DNA of 64,000 bases, from positions 1,302,001 through 1,366,000 of the forward strand of contig NZ_CP018788.1 of the NCBI RefSeq assembly GCF_002139915.1. Reading direction: 5' to 3'. Under the pieces are notes generated by a model. That model had not been told where the DNA came from, did no database searches, and saw only the letters and a list, made by a program, of their open reading frames with translations. Each line of letters begins with the position of its first letter. Position 1 is the first letter of the stretch. This DNA is from Campylobacter devanensis (GTDB taxonomy: Bacteria; Campylobacterota; Campylobacteria; Campylobacterales; Campylobacteraceae). Below are positions 25,759-37,694 of this stretch, in pieces. Both the position numbers and the translations under genes were made by a program.

Positions 25759-27018
25759 TTACCAATCAATTGACTGTAATTTACCAATTTTTAAAGGGAA
25801 CTGAAAACTGCGGTTTTCATGAACCCTGATAATTCCAACCAAACTACTTCCATTAATATTTTTGATAAATACAATACTTCCACCATCACTAGAAAATCTT
25901 GGATAAGTATTAACTCCGCCTGCTGTAAGTTGTCTAATATAGTCGCTTTTTGTTGAAATTAAATATAAATTAAAAGTCTTTTGCTCATATTCATTTGCAC
26001 TCTCACGACTTGAATATACAACATAATTATCAAAAGTACTAATTGAGTTATTATTTTTACCATGGAATACCATCTGTTCAACTAACCCATTACCATCAAG
26101 ACTAGTAGAAAATATATTTGGATATCCCATTCTATCACTGACAAATACTACTTTAGTATCATTATCTACAAAATTACCGTTGACATCGATTCCACTAAAT
26201 GTAGTAATTCGTTTTAAGTTTTTAGTAAATATATCATATAGATAGATATCACTTTGATCATTTGGTGCCATTGTTAAAAGCAATTTGGTACCATCACGAC
26301 TGACATCACTTGCTACAATCATACCGCTACTTTGAATGATTTTACTCTTTTGTTTAGTATGTAAATCAAATTTAAAAAGAGTCGGAGTTAAATTTACATA
26401 AGATGTGTAATAAAAAGCACTTTGATCATCATTTGCCCATTTTGGAAAGATATTTAATCCACCGCTAATTATAATTTTTTGATATGTAAGCGTATAATCT
26501 GCTACTACAATATTGCTCTTGCCAGGTGTTGTATATTGAGAGAATATAATAGATTTATCCATCCACTCAATTGGAGATAAATTTAGATTTCTAGCAAGTT
26601 CTACAATGCTTTTATGCGCTAAAAATGGAAATTTATCCACGCTTTGGATATACTCACCACTAAATCTTATCTGATTATTTTTAGCATTTAACACCTTAAC
26701 TTTTAGACTTAATTGATTGCCTAACTGAGTTAGAGCATATCTGTATATCAAATCAGCATTTTGCTCGCTAGTAAGGATTGCGCTATCATTAAAATCACTA
26801 GTATAATACTTATCTAAGACCTCAAATGCTGAACCAACTTTTAAATCTCCTACGATAAGCTTAAAAAATTTATCTTGTAATGCTCTATTGCCAAAATTTT
26901 GCGTAGCATCTTGAACTATAATTTTTGGCAATACAAGCCCCTTATTTACAATATCGACTCTACCATCTGCAGCTATTAACCCAATACAGATCATAAGTAA
27001 CAAAAATAGCTTTTTCAC
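25759..27018 (-). CDS. tolB: Tol-Pal system protein TolB
   Basis: 419-residue periplasmic beta-propeller that links TolA and Pal. Signal peptide MKKLFLLLMICIGLIAA, an N-terminal domain to about 150, then WD-like propeller blades such as ISGGLNIFPKWANDDQSAFY, TTFSGIDVNGNFVDNDTKVV, DRMGYPNIFSTSLDG and GGVNTYPRFSSDGGSIVF. It follows tolA after 2 bases and is separated from pal by 75 bases. Confidence 0.94.
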   Translation of the reverse strand: MKKLFLLLMICIGLIAADGRVDIVNKGLVLPKIIVQDATQNFGNRALQDKFFKLIVGDLKVGSAFEVLDKYYTSDFNDSAILTSEQNADLIYRYALTQLGNQLSLKVKVLNAKNNQIRFSGEYIQSVDKFPFLAHKSIVELARNLNLSPIEWMDKSIIFSQYTTPGKSNIVVADYTLTYQKIIISGGLNIFPKWANDDQSAFYYTSYVNLTPTLFKFDLHTKQKSKIIQSSGMIVASDVSRDGTKLLLTMAPNDQSDIYLYDIFTKNLKRITTFSGIDVNGNFVDNDTKVVFVSDRMGYPNIFSTSLDGNGLVEQMVFHGKNNNSISTFDNYVVYSSRESANEYEQKTFNLYLISTKSDYIRQLTAGGVNTYPRFSSDGGSIVFIKNINGSSLVGIIRVHENRSFQFPLKIGKLQSIDW

Positions 27019-27020
27019 TT

Positions 27021-27794
27021 TTACTCCGTTTCTATTAAATCAATTAAATTTATATCCAATACAGTAGCATCTTTACTAGGTGGAACTGGGAAATCTATGG
27101 CTTTTAACTGCTCTAAAAACTCCCTAACCTTGCTATTAAATGCACTATTTAATGAATACTCGTCTATATGATAGCTTAGTTTTCCAAATTTATCTATAAT
27201 AATTTTAACCTTAGCATTATTGTTTGTATCTGCTTTATAGCGCACCCATCTATTTTGAATAATCTCTACTATATCGCCCATATATTTATTATATACGCCT
27301 GTTATTGATGATTTTGGTGCTTTTTTATCTATATCTTTTTGGAGCGAAGCGATAATATCAGCTGCACTTTTTGAATTAGATTTTGTCTCGCTTTTAGCAT
27401 TACTTTGAACGGCTTGAGTTGTCTGTGGAGTAATATCTATAGGTGCAGCCTCGCTAAAAAGATCGCTTAAATTTACACTTGGTATATCTTGTTGTTGTGA
27501 CACAATATCTTTATTTGTTGTCTCTTGTTTTAATTCTAAAGGTGGTTCTACTTGCTTTTTAATTATAAATTCTTCTATTTTTTGTTCATTTTGCTCAGGC
27601 GCTTTGATACTTTGACTAATATCTGATTCTACTACAAAAACATCCATAAATGCGTCTTTGTCATTTGTATATTTTATGCTCTCTTCATATCTACTGAGTT
27701 TAAAAAATATAAAAAATATAATGAAAAAATATAATATTACAGAACACCAAAAAGCGCCTGTAGTGTTATATGAGATTCCAAATTTACTATTCAT
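27021..27794 (-). CDS. tolA: TolA-like energy-transducing protein
   Basis: 257-residue inner-membrane anchored protein. One transmembrane segment at about 15-33 (FWCSVILYFFIIFFIFF), a Gln/Glu/Lys/Ser-rich periplasmic stalk (50-165), and a C-terminal TonB/TolA-type domain (about 165-257) with VYNKYMGDIVEIIQNRWVRY. Placement between tolR and tolB makes TolA more likely than TonB. Its stalk is shorter than that of E. coli TolA. Confidence 0.85.
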   Translation of the reverse strand: MNSKFGISYNTTGAFWCSVILYFFIIFFIFFKLSRYEESIKYTNDKDAFMDVFVVESDISQSIKAPEQNEQKIEEFIIKKQVEPPLELKQETTNKDIVSQQQDIPSVNLSDLFSEAAPIDITPQTTQAVQSNAKSETKSNSKSAADIIASLQKDIDKKAPKSSITGVYNKYMGDIVEIIQNRWVRYKADTNNNAKVKIIIDKFGKLSYHIDEYSLNSAFNSKVREFLEQLKAIDFPVPPSKDATVLDINLIDLIETE

Positions 27795-28186
27795 TAACCA
27801 TTTGTTTCTAAGGCAACCTTAGAAAAACCTGCATTTTTCATACTTTTTAAAACAAACATAACATCATCATATATAAGTCTCTTATCAGCTTTTATATATA
27901 CTGGTGAATTTTTATCATACTTTTTAGATAATAATACTAAATTATCGCTAAGTTCATTTAAAGACATTTTAGATTGATCAATATATACCTGTCTTTGACT
28001 ATCAATTCTAACTGTTAAACTTTTTAACTCTTGGCTTAATACTTTAGATTTTGAACCATCTGGCAAACTAATTTGCTCTTCATAAATAATAGCTGGTGTT
28101 GTTACCATTAAAATAGCTAATAACACCAGCATAACATCAACTAAAGGGGTAATATTTAGTTCTGGATTTTCATCAAAATTTATCAT
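27794..28186 (-). CDS. tolR: TolR/ExbD-family biopolymer transport protein
   Basis: 130 residues; one transmembrane helix starting LNITPLVDVMLVLLAILMVT with the proton-coupling Asp (D17 in LVDVM). The periplasmic part ends in KADKRLIYDDVMFVLKSMKN, the typical ExbD/TolR ending. It overlaps tolA by one base and follows tolQ directly. Confidence 0.92.
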   Translation of the reverse strand: MINFDENPELNITPLVDVMLVLLAILMVTTPAIIYEEQISLPDGSKSKVLSQELKSLTVRIDSQRQVYIDQSKMSLNELSDNLVLLSKKYDKNSPVYIKADKRLIYDDVMFVLKSMKNAGFSKVALETNG

Positions 28187-28756
28187 CTATTTACTACTAA
28201 GCAATAAATTTGTTTCTCTTTGTATAAGACTTATTAATTCATAAGCTTTACGTTTAATCAATAGATTAAAACTATAAGCTGGAATAGCTACAAATATTCC
28301 ACAACCAGTAGCAACTAAAGCTTCTGAAATAGCTGGCGCAATAACTGAAAGAGATGCTGCACCACCACCTTGACCAAGTGCCGCAAATGTCTCTAATATA
28401 CTAATAACAGTCCCAAAAAGCCCTATAAATGGTGAAGTAGATGCGATAATTGCAAGAGCTGTAAGGCCACTTGTAGAGTTATTTTGAGCTAGTGATATAA
28501 AGACTTCTAGACGTTCTTTGCTTAAATTTGATTGTGGGCATTTTTTTAAAACTGAATCTGTATTTTCAAGCTTATTTCCAAGCAAGATCGCCTCCAAAGA
28601 TTGCTTCTCTCTTTTAATCCAGCGATTAAGTCCATTATATCTTGAGAATAAAATAGTAAAACTAATAACAAAGTAGAGTGACAACCACGCAAGAACGACG
28701 ATTGTCACCAAGCTACTTTTAGATAGATAACTTATAAGAAGTTCTATAGACTCCAC
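28187..28756 (-). CDS. tolQ: TolQ/ExbB-family proton channel protein
   Basis: 189-residue membrane protein with three helices; the conserved MotA/TolQ/ExbB region is ASTSPFIGLFGTVISILETF and ISEALVATGCGIFVAIPAYS. It forms the proton channel with TolR and drives TolA. It begins immediately after atpC, so the tol genes may be partly read from the atp operon. Confidence 0.92.
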   Translation of the reverse strand: MESIELLISYLSKSSLVTIVVLAWLSLYFVISFTILFSRYNGLNRWIKREKQSLEAILLGNKLENTDSVLKKCPQSNLSKERLEVFISLAQNNSTSGLTALAIIASTSPFIGLFGTVISILETFAALGQGGGAASLSVIAPAISEALVATGCGIFVAIPAYSFNLLIKRKAYELISLIQRETNLLLSSK

Positions 28757-29146
28757 TTATCTAACCCTTACTGAACTATCAATCTTAGATAATGCAGTAG
28801 CTAAGATTCCATTGCTATCATGCATTTTTCTTACAAGAGCTTTAGCGTTTTCTATAGATTTAGCAATCTCACTTTCGCTATTGCCACTTACATGTACAGC
28901 ACCATCAACTAAGATGCTAATTTTGTTTTCATCGATCTTAGCATAGCCCCAATCAATAGCAACTGCGTCATGACTTCCATCTAGATTTTCTATATCTACT
29001 ACGCCAATTTTAAGCAAGGAAACCAAAGAGGCGTGGCCTGGCAAAACGCCAAACTCGCCATCTGCACCAGGAAGGACTACCATTTTAGCATCATTAGAAA
29101 ATATTAGCCCTTCTGGGGTGACTATTTCTAAATGTATTGTATTCAT
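28757..29146 (-). CDS. atpC: ATP synthase F1 subunit epsilon
   Basis: 129-residue central-stalk subunit. The beta-sandwich domain starts IHLEIVTPEGLIFSNDAKMV and has LPGADGEFGVLPGHASLVSL; a short helical C-terminal hairpin follows (ESEIAKSIENAKALVRKMH). Last atp gene, 18 bases after atpD and immediately followed by tolQ. Confidence 0.97.
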   Translation of the reverse strand: MNTIHLEIVTPEGLIFSNDAKMVVLPGADGEFGVLPGHASLVSLLKIGVVDIENLDGSHDAVAIDWGYAKIDENKISILVDGAVHVSGNSESEIAKSIENAKALVRKMHDSNGILATALSKIDSSVRVR

Positions 29147-29164
29147 ATAGCTTCCTTTTTTGGC

Positions 29165-30571
<1,407 letters not shown>

Positions 30572-30579
30572 TTATAAAT

Positions 30580-31467
30580 TTACTTCATACTCTCAACGCC
30601 ACTTATAATCTCTATAAGCTCTGTTGTGATACTCTCTTGTCTTGCTTTATTATAGGCAAGATTTAACTCTTTTACTCTAGCTTTAGCATTATTTGTTGCA
30701 TTATCCATAGCCTGCATTCTAGCACTATGTTCAGCCGCCAAAGAGTCAATAAGAGCATAATACATACTATACTCAAAATACTTTCTCATAAGCTCATCGA
30801 GTATTCTCTCATCATGTTCTGGCTCAAAGTCCATAAGCGAACTATGCAATTGATTATCTTCAATCACTGGTGGTTCAACTGGAACTATGGTATTTACTCT
30901 TAGTTCTTGAGAAATCATATTTTTATAGCCATTATGAACTAAAATAACTTTATCAGTTACTCCAGCTACAAAATCAGCAATAGCTGCTTTAATAACCTCT
31001 TGAGCTTTCTCATATGTAGGTGCTGAACTTACGCCACGGTAACTTTCTAAAATCTCAATACCTTGGAAATTGAAAAATTCAATACCTTTTTTACCCACAG
31101 CTCTTAAGCGAACTTTAACTTTTTTAGATTTAAACTCATCTATCATATTTCTTACAGCTTTAATAGTTGAGATATTAAAACCTCCACAAAGACCTTTATC
31201 AGCAGTAACAAAAATTATATCAACCTTTTCTACCTTAGCCTCTGTATCAAAAAATTTATTACCTTCGCCAACGATTTTAAACTTATTAATCTCATAAGCT
31301 ATCTCGCTTAAGACCTCATTGATCTTTAGAGCATAAACACGAGAATGGCGAGCTGCCTCTTCTGCTTTTTTTAATTTCGCAGTAGAGACGAGCTTCATCG
31401 CTTTTGTAGTTTTTTGCGTGTTTTGTACGCTCTTGATCTTTCTTTTAATATCCTTTAAATTTGACAT
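30580..31467 (-). CDS. atpG: ATP synthase F1 subunit gamma
   Basis: 295-residue rotor subunit. N-terminal helix [20 protein letters not shown], the Rossmann part with [13 protein letters not shown], and the C-terminal helix ending [20 protein letters not shown]. Family length; between atpA and atpD in the standard order. Confidence 0.98.
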   Translation of the reverse strand: MSNLKDIKRKIKSVQNTQKTTKAMKLVSTAKLKKAEEAARHSRVYALKINEVLSEIAYEINKFKIVGEGNKFFDTEAKVEKVDIIFVTADKGLCGGFNISTIKAVRNMIDEFKSKKVKVRLRAVGKKGIEFFNFQGIEILESYRGVSSAPTYEKAQEVIKAAIADFVAGVTDKVILVHNGYKNMISQELRVNTIVPVEPPVIEDNQLHSSLMDFEPEHDERILDELMRKYFEYSMYYALIDSLAAEHSARMQAMDNATNNAKARVKELNLAYNKARQESITTELIEIISGVESMK

Positions 31468-31476
31468 ATTTTAGCC

Positions 31477-32994
31477 TTATTCAGCGCTAAATATTGCTTT
31501 AAATTCATTTAATGCTTTATCTAGTGCCTCTTCGATATCTTTATCAAGCGCTTTTTTGTTACGAATTTGTTCAAAAATATCTGGGTATTTAGCCTCGATA
31601 TATGGATAAAGCTCAGCTTCAAATTTAGTAACAGCAGACACTGGAAGATCGTCTAAATATCCATTGCTTCCTGCAAAAATAATTACAACTTGATTTTCAA
31701 CTGGAAGCGGACTGTATGGTGGTTGTTTTAGAACTTCAACCATTCTTTGACCACGCTCTAATTGCTTACGGCTACTCTCATCTAAATCGCTTGCAAATTG
31801 AGCAAATGCTTGTAATTCACGGTATTGAGCTAGGTCTAGTCTTAGAGTACCAGATACTTTTTTGATAGCTTTAATTTGTGCAGCACCTCCAACACGAGAT
31901 ACAGATAGACCAACATTAATTGCTGGGCGAATACCTGAGTTAAATAGATCACTCTCAAGGAAAATTTGACCATCTGTAATAGAGATAACATTGGTTGGAA
32001 TATAAGCTGAAACGTCGCCAGCTTGAGTCTCTATAATAGGTAATGCTGTTAAGCTTCCTGCTCCTAGTTTATCACTTAGCTTACTTGCTCTTTCAAGTAG
32101 TCTTGAGTGTAGATAGAATACATCACCTGGATAAGCTTCACGACCTGGTGGACGGCGAAGAATAAGTGACATCTCACGATATGCAACAGCATGTTTACTT
32201 AAATCATCATAAATAATAAGCGCATGACGAGAATTATCACGGAAATATTCACCCATTGTTACACCAGCATATGGTGCTAAATATTGTAAAGCAGCTGCAT
32301 CGCTAGCACTTGCATTTACAACAATTGTATAGTCCATAGCGCCATATTCTTCAAGTTTTTTAACAACTTGAGCTACTGTTGATTGTTTTTGACCAATTGC
32401 TACATAAATACAAATTACATCTTGACCTTTTTGGTTGATAATTGTATCAGTTGCAACTGTAGTTTTACCAGTTTGACGGTCACCAATAATAAGCTCTCTT
32501 TGACCTCTACCAATTGGCACAAGAGCATCAATCGCCTTAATACCTGTTTGAAGTGGCTCATGAACAGATTTTCTAGCCATAATGCCTTTAGCTTTTTCTT
32601 CAATAAATCTAGTCTCAGTAGCATCAATTGTACCTTTACCATCAATTGGCTCTCCCAAGGCATTTACAACACGACCAATAAGTGCATCGCCTACTGGAAC
32701 TCTAAGAAGTCTACCAAGTCTTTTTACGCTACTTCCTTCTTTAATATCATTACAACCACCCAAAACAACAACACCAACGCTGCTCTCTTCTAGGTTTAGC
32801 GCCATACCTTTTTGACCATTTTCAAATTCAACCATCTCGCCAGCCATGACATTTTTAAGACCATAAACATTTGCCACGCCATCAGCGACTGATATAACCT
32901 TGCCAGTCTCTTCAATATTAACGCTAAGATCAAAGTTTTCTATGCGTTCTTTGATGATACTGCTAATCTCATCAGCTTTTAACTTAACACTCAC
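31477..32994 (-). CDS. atpA: ATP synthase F1 subunit alpha
   Basis: 505-residue non-catalytic nucleotide-binding subunit. Walker A GDRQTGKT at 171-178, [20 protein letters not shown], and the signature [14 protein letters not shown]. Full length. Lies 14 bases after atpH. Confidence 0.99.
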   Translation of the reverse strand: MSVKLKADEISSIIKERIENFDLSVNIEETGKVISVADGVANVYGLKNVMAGEMVEFENGQKGMALNLEESSVGVVVLGGCNDIKEGSSVKRLGRLLRVPVGDALIGRVVNALGEPIDGKGTIDATETRFIEEKAKGIMARKSVHEPLQTGIKAIDALVPIGRGQRELIIGDRQTGKTTVATDTIINQKGQDVICIYVAIGQKQSTVAQVVKKLEEYGAMDYTIVVNASASDAAALQYLAPYAGVTMGEYFRDNSRHALIIYDDLSKHAVAYREMSLILRRPPGREAYPGDVFYLHSRLLERASKLSDKLGAGSLTALPIIETQAGDVSAYIPTNVISITDGQIFLESDLFNSGIRPAINVGLSVSRVGGAAQIKAIKKVSGTLRLDLAQYRELQAFAQFASDLDESSRKQLERGQRMVEVLKQPPYSPLPVENQVVIIFAGSNGYLDDLPVSAVTKFEAELYPYIEAKYPDIFEQIRNKKALDKDIEEALDKALNEFKAIFSAE

Positions 32995-33008
32995 GCTTTT
33001 ACTCCTTA

Positions 33009-33542
33009 TTAAATTACTTTTAATATATATTCGCTCATTTGAGCTTTTAATCTATCGATTGAAAAACTAACTTCAACACCTAAATCGTCAATCTCGATTT
33101 TAATGCCATTAAATTCGTTTTTTACAGTTTGAAATTCAATATTTACATCAAATTTATTAGAAAATTTCTGCTCCAACTCACTCTTTTGAGTTTCGCTTAA
33201 CTCGATATTTCCAGAGATTAAACCTTTAAATTTACCATCTCTTAAAGCTTTTTGATATTCAAATTCTCTTGCAATTTCTGGAATTAAATGTAATCTACCT
33301 CTATGGCTTAAAAGCATTAAGAAATTAGCAAGTTTTTCATTTTTATTATCATTAACTAAAGTTAGCAAAAACTCAACCTTAGACTTCGCATCAATGATTG
33401 GCGAGTCTATTATGTAGTTAAATTTATCTAGGCCAAACGCAGCAGCTAACTTACTAATCTCGTCACTTACTCTATTAAATTCATCAGCGTCTAAAGCTAA
33501 AATTAGTGCTTTTACATATTTTTTGGCTACTATTTCTCTCAT
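33009..33542 (-). CDS. atpH: ATP synthase F1 subunit delta
   Basis: 177-residue peripheral-stalk subunit joining F1 to the b/b' dimer. N-terminal [20 protein letters not shown] and the C-terminal [20 protein letters not shown] match OSCP/delta. Starts directly after the atpF stop. Confidence 0.93.
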   Translation of the reverse strand: MREIVAKKYVKALILALDADEFNRVSDEISKLAAAFGLDKFNYIIDSPIIDAKSKVEFLLTLVNDNKNEKLANFLMLLSHRGRLHLIPEIAREFEYQKALRDGKFKGLISGNIELSETQKSELEQKFSNKFDVNIEFQTVKNEFNGIKIEIDDLGVEVSFSIDRLKAQMSEYILKVI

Positions 33543-34055
33543 TTAGCTCACCTTTTTCATAATAAGATTGATAAGCTCATTTTGATCTATTTTCATAGCA
33601 TCACTTGCAAATAGCTCATCTAAAACTTCGCTAACTACGGCTCTAACAAGCTTTCTTTCTTCAAAGTCTTTTTGTTCTTCATAACTTTTTTCTAAGATAG
33701 CAATCTCATTTTGAGTATCTTTTTCTATCTTAACTAACATGATTTCTATCTCTTTTTTAACAGCTTGAGTTAAGTCATTTGCAATAACTTTAGCATTTTC
33801 TACCTTTTTGACAGCCTCTTCTTTTTTAGCATTTGAGGCTTTTAGCTTCTCTTGAATAGCGTTTAATCTATTTGCAATAGCGTTAATTCTGCCATGATAT
33901 GCAGCTTTAACTGGCTTAGCTATTAAGTAGTAGAGTATAGCAAAGAATATAACAAAGTTAATCACCCTAGGAATGATATCATACTCACCGCTTCCGCTAC
34001 CAGCACCAAAAGCAAGCATTGGAGCTGCTAATAATAGGATAAATTTAATATTCAT
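33543..34055 (-). CDS. atpF: ATP synthase Fo subunit b
   Basis: 170-residue peripheral-stalk subunit. It starts with a signal-like stretch MNIKFILLLAAPMLAFGAGS, then a membrane helix IINFVIFFAILYYLIAKPVK-type around 30-50 and a long charged coiled coil. The extra N-terminal hydrophobic stretch is known from Campylobacterota b subunits. One of two b-type genes here. Confidence 0.93.
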   Translation of the reverse strand: MNIKFILLLAAPMLAFGAGSGSGEYDIIPRVINFVIFFAILYYLIAKPVKAAYHGRINAIANRLNAIQEKLKASNAKKEEAVKKVENAKVIANDLTQAVKKEIEIMLVKIEKDTQNEIAILEKSYEEQKDFEERKLVRAVVSEVLDELFASDAMKIDQNELINLIMKKVS

Positions 34056-34064
34056 ACAAATCTC

Positions 34065-34487
34065 CTACATTTTTGATAAAGAACCAGCAAGGGTACTTTT
34101 TAATTCTGGAATTTTAGCGGTTAAATTAGATTTTAACTCAGCTTTTCTATCGGCAAGTCCAGCCATAAAACTGTCAAAATCAGCTTCTAAACTCTCTTTT
34201 TTGATAGCAACTTTAGTAGCTGCTCTCTCTTTAGCTTCACTTAAAGCAGCATGCTTTTTAGCCTGAGCTTCAGCTCTAGCATCACCTATGATCTTCTCTA
34301 TTTGGGCTTCGTAATTTCCAGTATCGCTAGCATTTTTACTAACGCTCTCTTCATCATTTTTGATAGATTTATTTCTATCATCAATGAAACCAAGCAATGG
34401 CTTGTAGAGAATGGAATTTAGCACAAAGATAAGCCCTAAAAAGATCACTAATGTAATCAGCAACAACGGCGGATCTATCTGTAGCAT
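34065..34487 (-). CDS. atpF': ATP synthase Fo subunit b'
   Basis: 140-residue second b-type subunit: membrane helix LLLITLVIFLGLIFVLNSIL near the N-terminus with YKPLLGFIDDRNKSI following, then Ala/Lys/Glu-rich coiled coil. The b/b' heterodimer is the peripheral stalk. The a and c subunit genes are not in this block, which is normal for Campylobacterota. First atp gene, 62 bases after parB. Confidence 0.93.
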   Translation of the reverse strand: MLQIDPPLLLITLVIFLGLIFVLNSILYKPLLGFIDDRNKSIKNDEESVSKNASDTGNYEAQIEKIIGDARAEAQAKKHAALSEAKERAATKVAIKKESLEADFDSFMAGLADRKAELKSNLTAKIPELKSTLAGSLSKM

Positions 34488-34549
34488 CGGTTCTCCTTAT
34501 GTAATTTCATTAAACTAATCGAGTATTTTACAATATTAAAAAATAAATT

Positions 34550-35386
34550 CTACTGAATTTTTTGAATTATTTTTATCATATTATCGATTTTTTTACTATC
34601 ATTTAAATTTAAAGTAATTTTTTGCCCGTTTATTTTACATTTTATTCCAAGTTCTTCAATTAAATCTTTAAGCAAATTTAAATTTTTTCTATCCTCAAAA
34701 TCTATCCTTGGTCTGCTTTGATTGCTATTTTTAAGTCTTTTTACTAAATTTTCAGTATCTCTTACGCTAAGCTTTTGCCCCATTATACTATCAGCTACTA
34801 GTTTTTGATTATCTTTATTTAGACCAACCATAATCTTAGCATGACCTTGAGTAATTTTACCCTCATCTATTAACTCTTTAGTATGTTCATCAAGCCCTAA
34901 AAGTCTTAGAGTATTGGTTATTTGCGTTCTGCTTTTTTTAACAATAGACGCTAAAGCCTCTTGGGTAATTTTATATTCATTAATTAGCTCTTGATATGCA
35001 TTTGCTAGTTCAATTGGGCTTAAATTCTCTCTTTGGATATTCTCAATTAGTGCTAATTCTCTTAAATTTTTATCGCCGATATTTGCGACGATTGCTTTGA
35101 TTTTATCCTCTCCTAAAAGTTTAGTAGCCCTTAAACGCCTTTCGCCAGCAATTAGTGTAAAATTATCACCCTTTCTAATAACAATAATTGGCTGAATTAG
35201 CCCGTGACGCTCGATACTTTGACTAAGTTCTCTTAATGATTCATCGCTAAAATTTCGTCTAGGCTGAAACGGATTTGGCTCAATTCTATCAATTTCAATA
35301 TCAGCTACTAACTCTTTGTGTAATTCCTTATTATATGCTTGCTCAACATCACCTAAGATGGAGTCTAATCCTCTACCAAGTGCCAT
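34550..35386 (-). CDS. parB: chromosome partitioning protein ParB (Spo0J type)
   Basis: 278-residue CTP-dependent DNA clamp binding parS near the origin. N-terminal MALGRGLDSILGD, the ParB/Srx domain with the C-motif LIAGERRLRA, LREL(A)LIENIQRENL, and an HTH region EALASIVKKSRTQITNTLRL. The C-terminal dimer domain is short. Coupled to parA with a 1-base gap. No parS site was found in the window. Confidence 0.96.
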   Translation of the reverse strand: MALGRGLDSILGDVEQAYNKELHKELVADIEIDRIEPNPFQPRRNFSDESLRELSQSIERHGLIQPIIVIRKGDNFTLIAGERRLRATKLLGEDKIKAIVANIGDKNLRELALIENIQRENLSPIELANAYQELINEYKITQEALASIVKKSRTQITNTLRLLGLDEHTKELIDEGKITQGHAKIMVGLNKDNQKLVADSIMGQKLSVRDTENLVKRLKNSNQSRPRIDFEDRKNLNLLKDLIEELGIKCKINGQKITLNLNDSKKIDNMIKIIQKIQ

Positions 35387-35387
35387 A

Positions 35388-36170
35388 TTACCCCATTATC
35401 GAGTGAGCTAATTTTTGATAGGCTAAAGAGCCGCTAGATTTTATATCATATAAAATAACTGGCTTACCAAAGCTTGGACTCTCAGCTAATTTAACATTTC
35501 TAGGAATTATGACAAACCCATCTTCGCAGTTTTCAGCCTTAAATAGCTTATTACTAAAGTGTTTTTTCAAGTCAGCAACCGTCTCTTTAGAGAGATTATT
35601 TTGCGAACTATACATCGTAGGCAAGAATCCTTTGATAGCTAATTTTGGATTTGTTGTCTCTTTTATCACTTTTACAGTGTTAAAAATCTGTGCTAAACCC
35701 TCCATAGCATAAAACTCGCATTGAATCGGAATAATAACGCTATCACTAGCAGTTAGTGCATTAATTGTTAAAATTCCAAGTGTTGGTGGGCTATCGATTA
35801 TTATATAATCATAGCTATCACGGATGGTTGCTAGCTTGCTTTTTAAAATATTTTTATAGTCACGATTTTGCTCGTTAAATTCCTGCTCAATACCAACTAG
35901 CCCAATATTTGATGGGGCAATATCAAGCATTTGCAGCTCTGTTTTTAATATTATTTCGCTGATATTTTTTCTACCAGTTAAAACATGATAGATATTAAAT
36001 TCATAATCACTTCTTTTAAAGCCTAGCCCAGTCGTCGCATTAGCTTGCGGATCAATATCAAGTAGCAAAACTCTCTTCTCAGCCACAGCCAACGAAGCTG
36101 CTAAATTGACAGCTGTAGTAGTCTTTCCTACGCCACCTTTTTGGTTGGCAATGGTTATAACCTCACTCAT
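35388..36170 (-). CDS. parA: chromosome partitioning ATPase ParA (Soj)
   Basis: 260-residue deviant Walker ATPase. KGGVGKTTT at 11-19 follows EVITIANQ; LLLDIDPQANATTGLG and YIIIDSPPTLGILTINAL are the other ParA motifs. Chromosomal Soj type by length (no N-terminal HTH). Overlaps birA by 4 bases. Confidence 0.97.
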   Translation of the reverse strand: MSEVITIANQKGGVGKTTTAVNLAASLAVAEKRVLLLDIDPQANATTGLGFKRSDYEFNIYHVLTGRKNISEIILKTELQMLDIAPSNIGLVGIEQEFNEQNRDYKNILKSKLATIRDSYDYIIIDSPPTLGILTINALTASDSVIIPIQCEFYAMEGLAQIFNTVKVIKETTNPKLAIKGFLPTMYSSQNNLSKETVADLKKHFSNKLFKAENCEDGFVIIPRNVKLAESPSFGKPVILYDIKSSGSLAYQKLAHSIMG

Positions 36171-36805
36171 CTTGCTGAATACACCCTTTTATTATTTATT
36201 ATTATCGAGCCATCGCTTTGCAATGTAGCACCGCTTAGGCTCACTGGCTTCTCATCTATATGGACACAAAAATTCTTTGACAATCCAAATTCTATCAAAT
36301 ATTTGCTAAAAATTTGCTTCCATTGCGGCTTGGCATTTAAACTTTTAAAATACAAATCTAGTATAAAATCCCTACTAAGCTCTATATCTAGGCACCTAGC
36401 AAAGCTAGGAGCACTTTTTAAATTTAGCCCTATTCCACATACATATACGCTATTAATTTTTGTTGTAATGATACCTGCAATTTTATGCTCTCCTAGATAA
36501 ATATCATTTGGCCATTTTAGCCATAATTTTGAGCCCTTTTCTCTAAGTGCCAAGACTAAAATATAGGCAAAATATATGCTTGCAGATACTGACTCTAAGT
36601 CGCTTGGCAAATCCTTGGCATCTATTGCAAAACTTAAGTATAAATTGCCTTTTGGGCTCTGCCAGTTATTTGCTCTACTTCCTATGCCATGACTTTGACA
36701 ATCAGCCACTATAGCACACGGGGGATATTTTTTAAATAATTTTATATCTTCAATTAGTTTAGTTTGTGTCGATTGACACTCACAAATATACTCTATCTCC
36801 AACAC
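36167..36805 (-). CDS. birA: biotin--[acetyl-CoA-carboxylase] ligase
   Basis: 212-residue monofunctional biotin protein ligase (no N-terminal HTH repressor domain). Active-site region SHGIGSRANNWQSPKGNLYL, then LWLKWPNDIYLGEHKIAGII with the catalytic Lys, and VCGIGLNLKS. Start is GTG 36805 or TTG 36802; either overlaps the end of fmt by about 25 bases. The C-terminal domain is short. Confidence 0.94.
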   Translation of the reverse strand: MLEIEYICECQSTQTKLIEDIKLFKKYPPCAIVADCQSHGIGSRANNWQSPKGNLYLSFAIDAKDLPSDLESVSASIYFAYILVLALREKGSKLWLKWPNDIYLGEHKIAGIITTKINSVYVCGIGLNLKSAPSFARCLDIELSRDFILDLYFKSLNAKPQWKQIFSKYLIEFGLSKNFCVHIDEKPVSLSGATLQSDGSIIINNKRVYSAR

Positions 36806-37694
36806 CTAGCCTTTTGCCATTTAAATAACTTTTTGCATCAACTGATTTTTTACCAGCTGCTTGTAGTGTTTTTATTAAAATACTTCCATTATTTACACCA
36901 ACTACAAAACCATTATCATTAATGGATAAAATTTCACCAATTCCACCATTTAAATTTGCTACTTCTATATCTAAAATTTTTATTCCATTTTTAGTAAAAA
37001 TCCCTGGCCATCCATAATATGCTAAAAATTTTATCCAAATTTGACTAGCACTATCAACACTAAAATCAACTAGACCATCATCTTTTTTTATCTTTTTACA
37101 CTTTGAACTAAGAGCATCAAACTGCTTGATTGGATTGATATTTTCATACTCATTTAGTATTTTAATAGTCAAATTTGCAGCCATTATGCTGAACTTATCA
37201 AATAATTCATATGAGTTCATATTGGTAATATCAAGAATACTAAATGCTAAAATATCACCGCTATCAAGCCCTTCATTCATTGCCATAGCTGTAACTCCGC
37301 TTAAATTATTTTTATCTAAAATAGCCGATTGTATAGGAGATGCACCACGATATGCTGGCAAAATAGATGCATGAAGATTCACGCAAGGCGCAATATCTAA
37401 AATTTCACGCGGTAGAATCTGTCCATAAGCTGCTACTATAATAATATCAGGATTTAGTGATTTAATATGCTCTTTAACTCCGCTCTCTTTTAAAGATTTT
37501 GGCTGATAAACTATATCATTAAGTCCTAAATCTATGGCTAGTTTTTTTACATCTGGCGGGGTAAGAGCTTGGCTTCTACCTACTGGTTTATCAGGCTGAG
37601 TATAGATAGCAAGAATATTAAATTTAGCCTTATAAATCTCTTCTAAAATTTTACTAGCATAGCTTGGAGTTCCCATAAAAACTATATTTTTCAT
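36780..37694 (-). CDS. fmt: methionyl-tRNA formyltransferase
   Basis: 304-residue enzyme formylating initiator Met-tRNA. N-terminal IVFMGTPSYASKILEEI; the folate-binding and catalytic part VNLHASILPAYRGASPIQSA includes the conserved N/H and later GLDSGDIL with the catalytic Asp. The C-terminal tRNA-binding OB domain starts near 205. Overlaps proB by 4 bases and birA by about 25. Confidence 0.97.
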   Translation of the reverse strand: MKNIVFMGTPSYASKILEEIYKAKFNILAIYTQPDKPVGRSQALTPPDVKKLAIDLGLNDIVYQPKSLKESGVKEHIKSLNPDIIIVAAYGQILPREILDIAPCVNLHASILPAYRGASPIQSAILDKNNLSGVTAMAMNEGLDSGDILAFSILDITNMNSYELFDKFSIMAANLTIKILNEYENINPIKQFDALSSKCKKIKKDDGLVDFSVDSASQIWIKFLAYYGWPGIFTKNGIKILDIEVANLNGGIGEILSINDNGFVVGVNNGSILIKTLQAAGKKSVDAKSYLNGKRLGVGDRVYL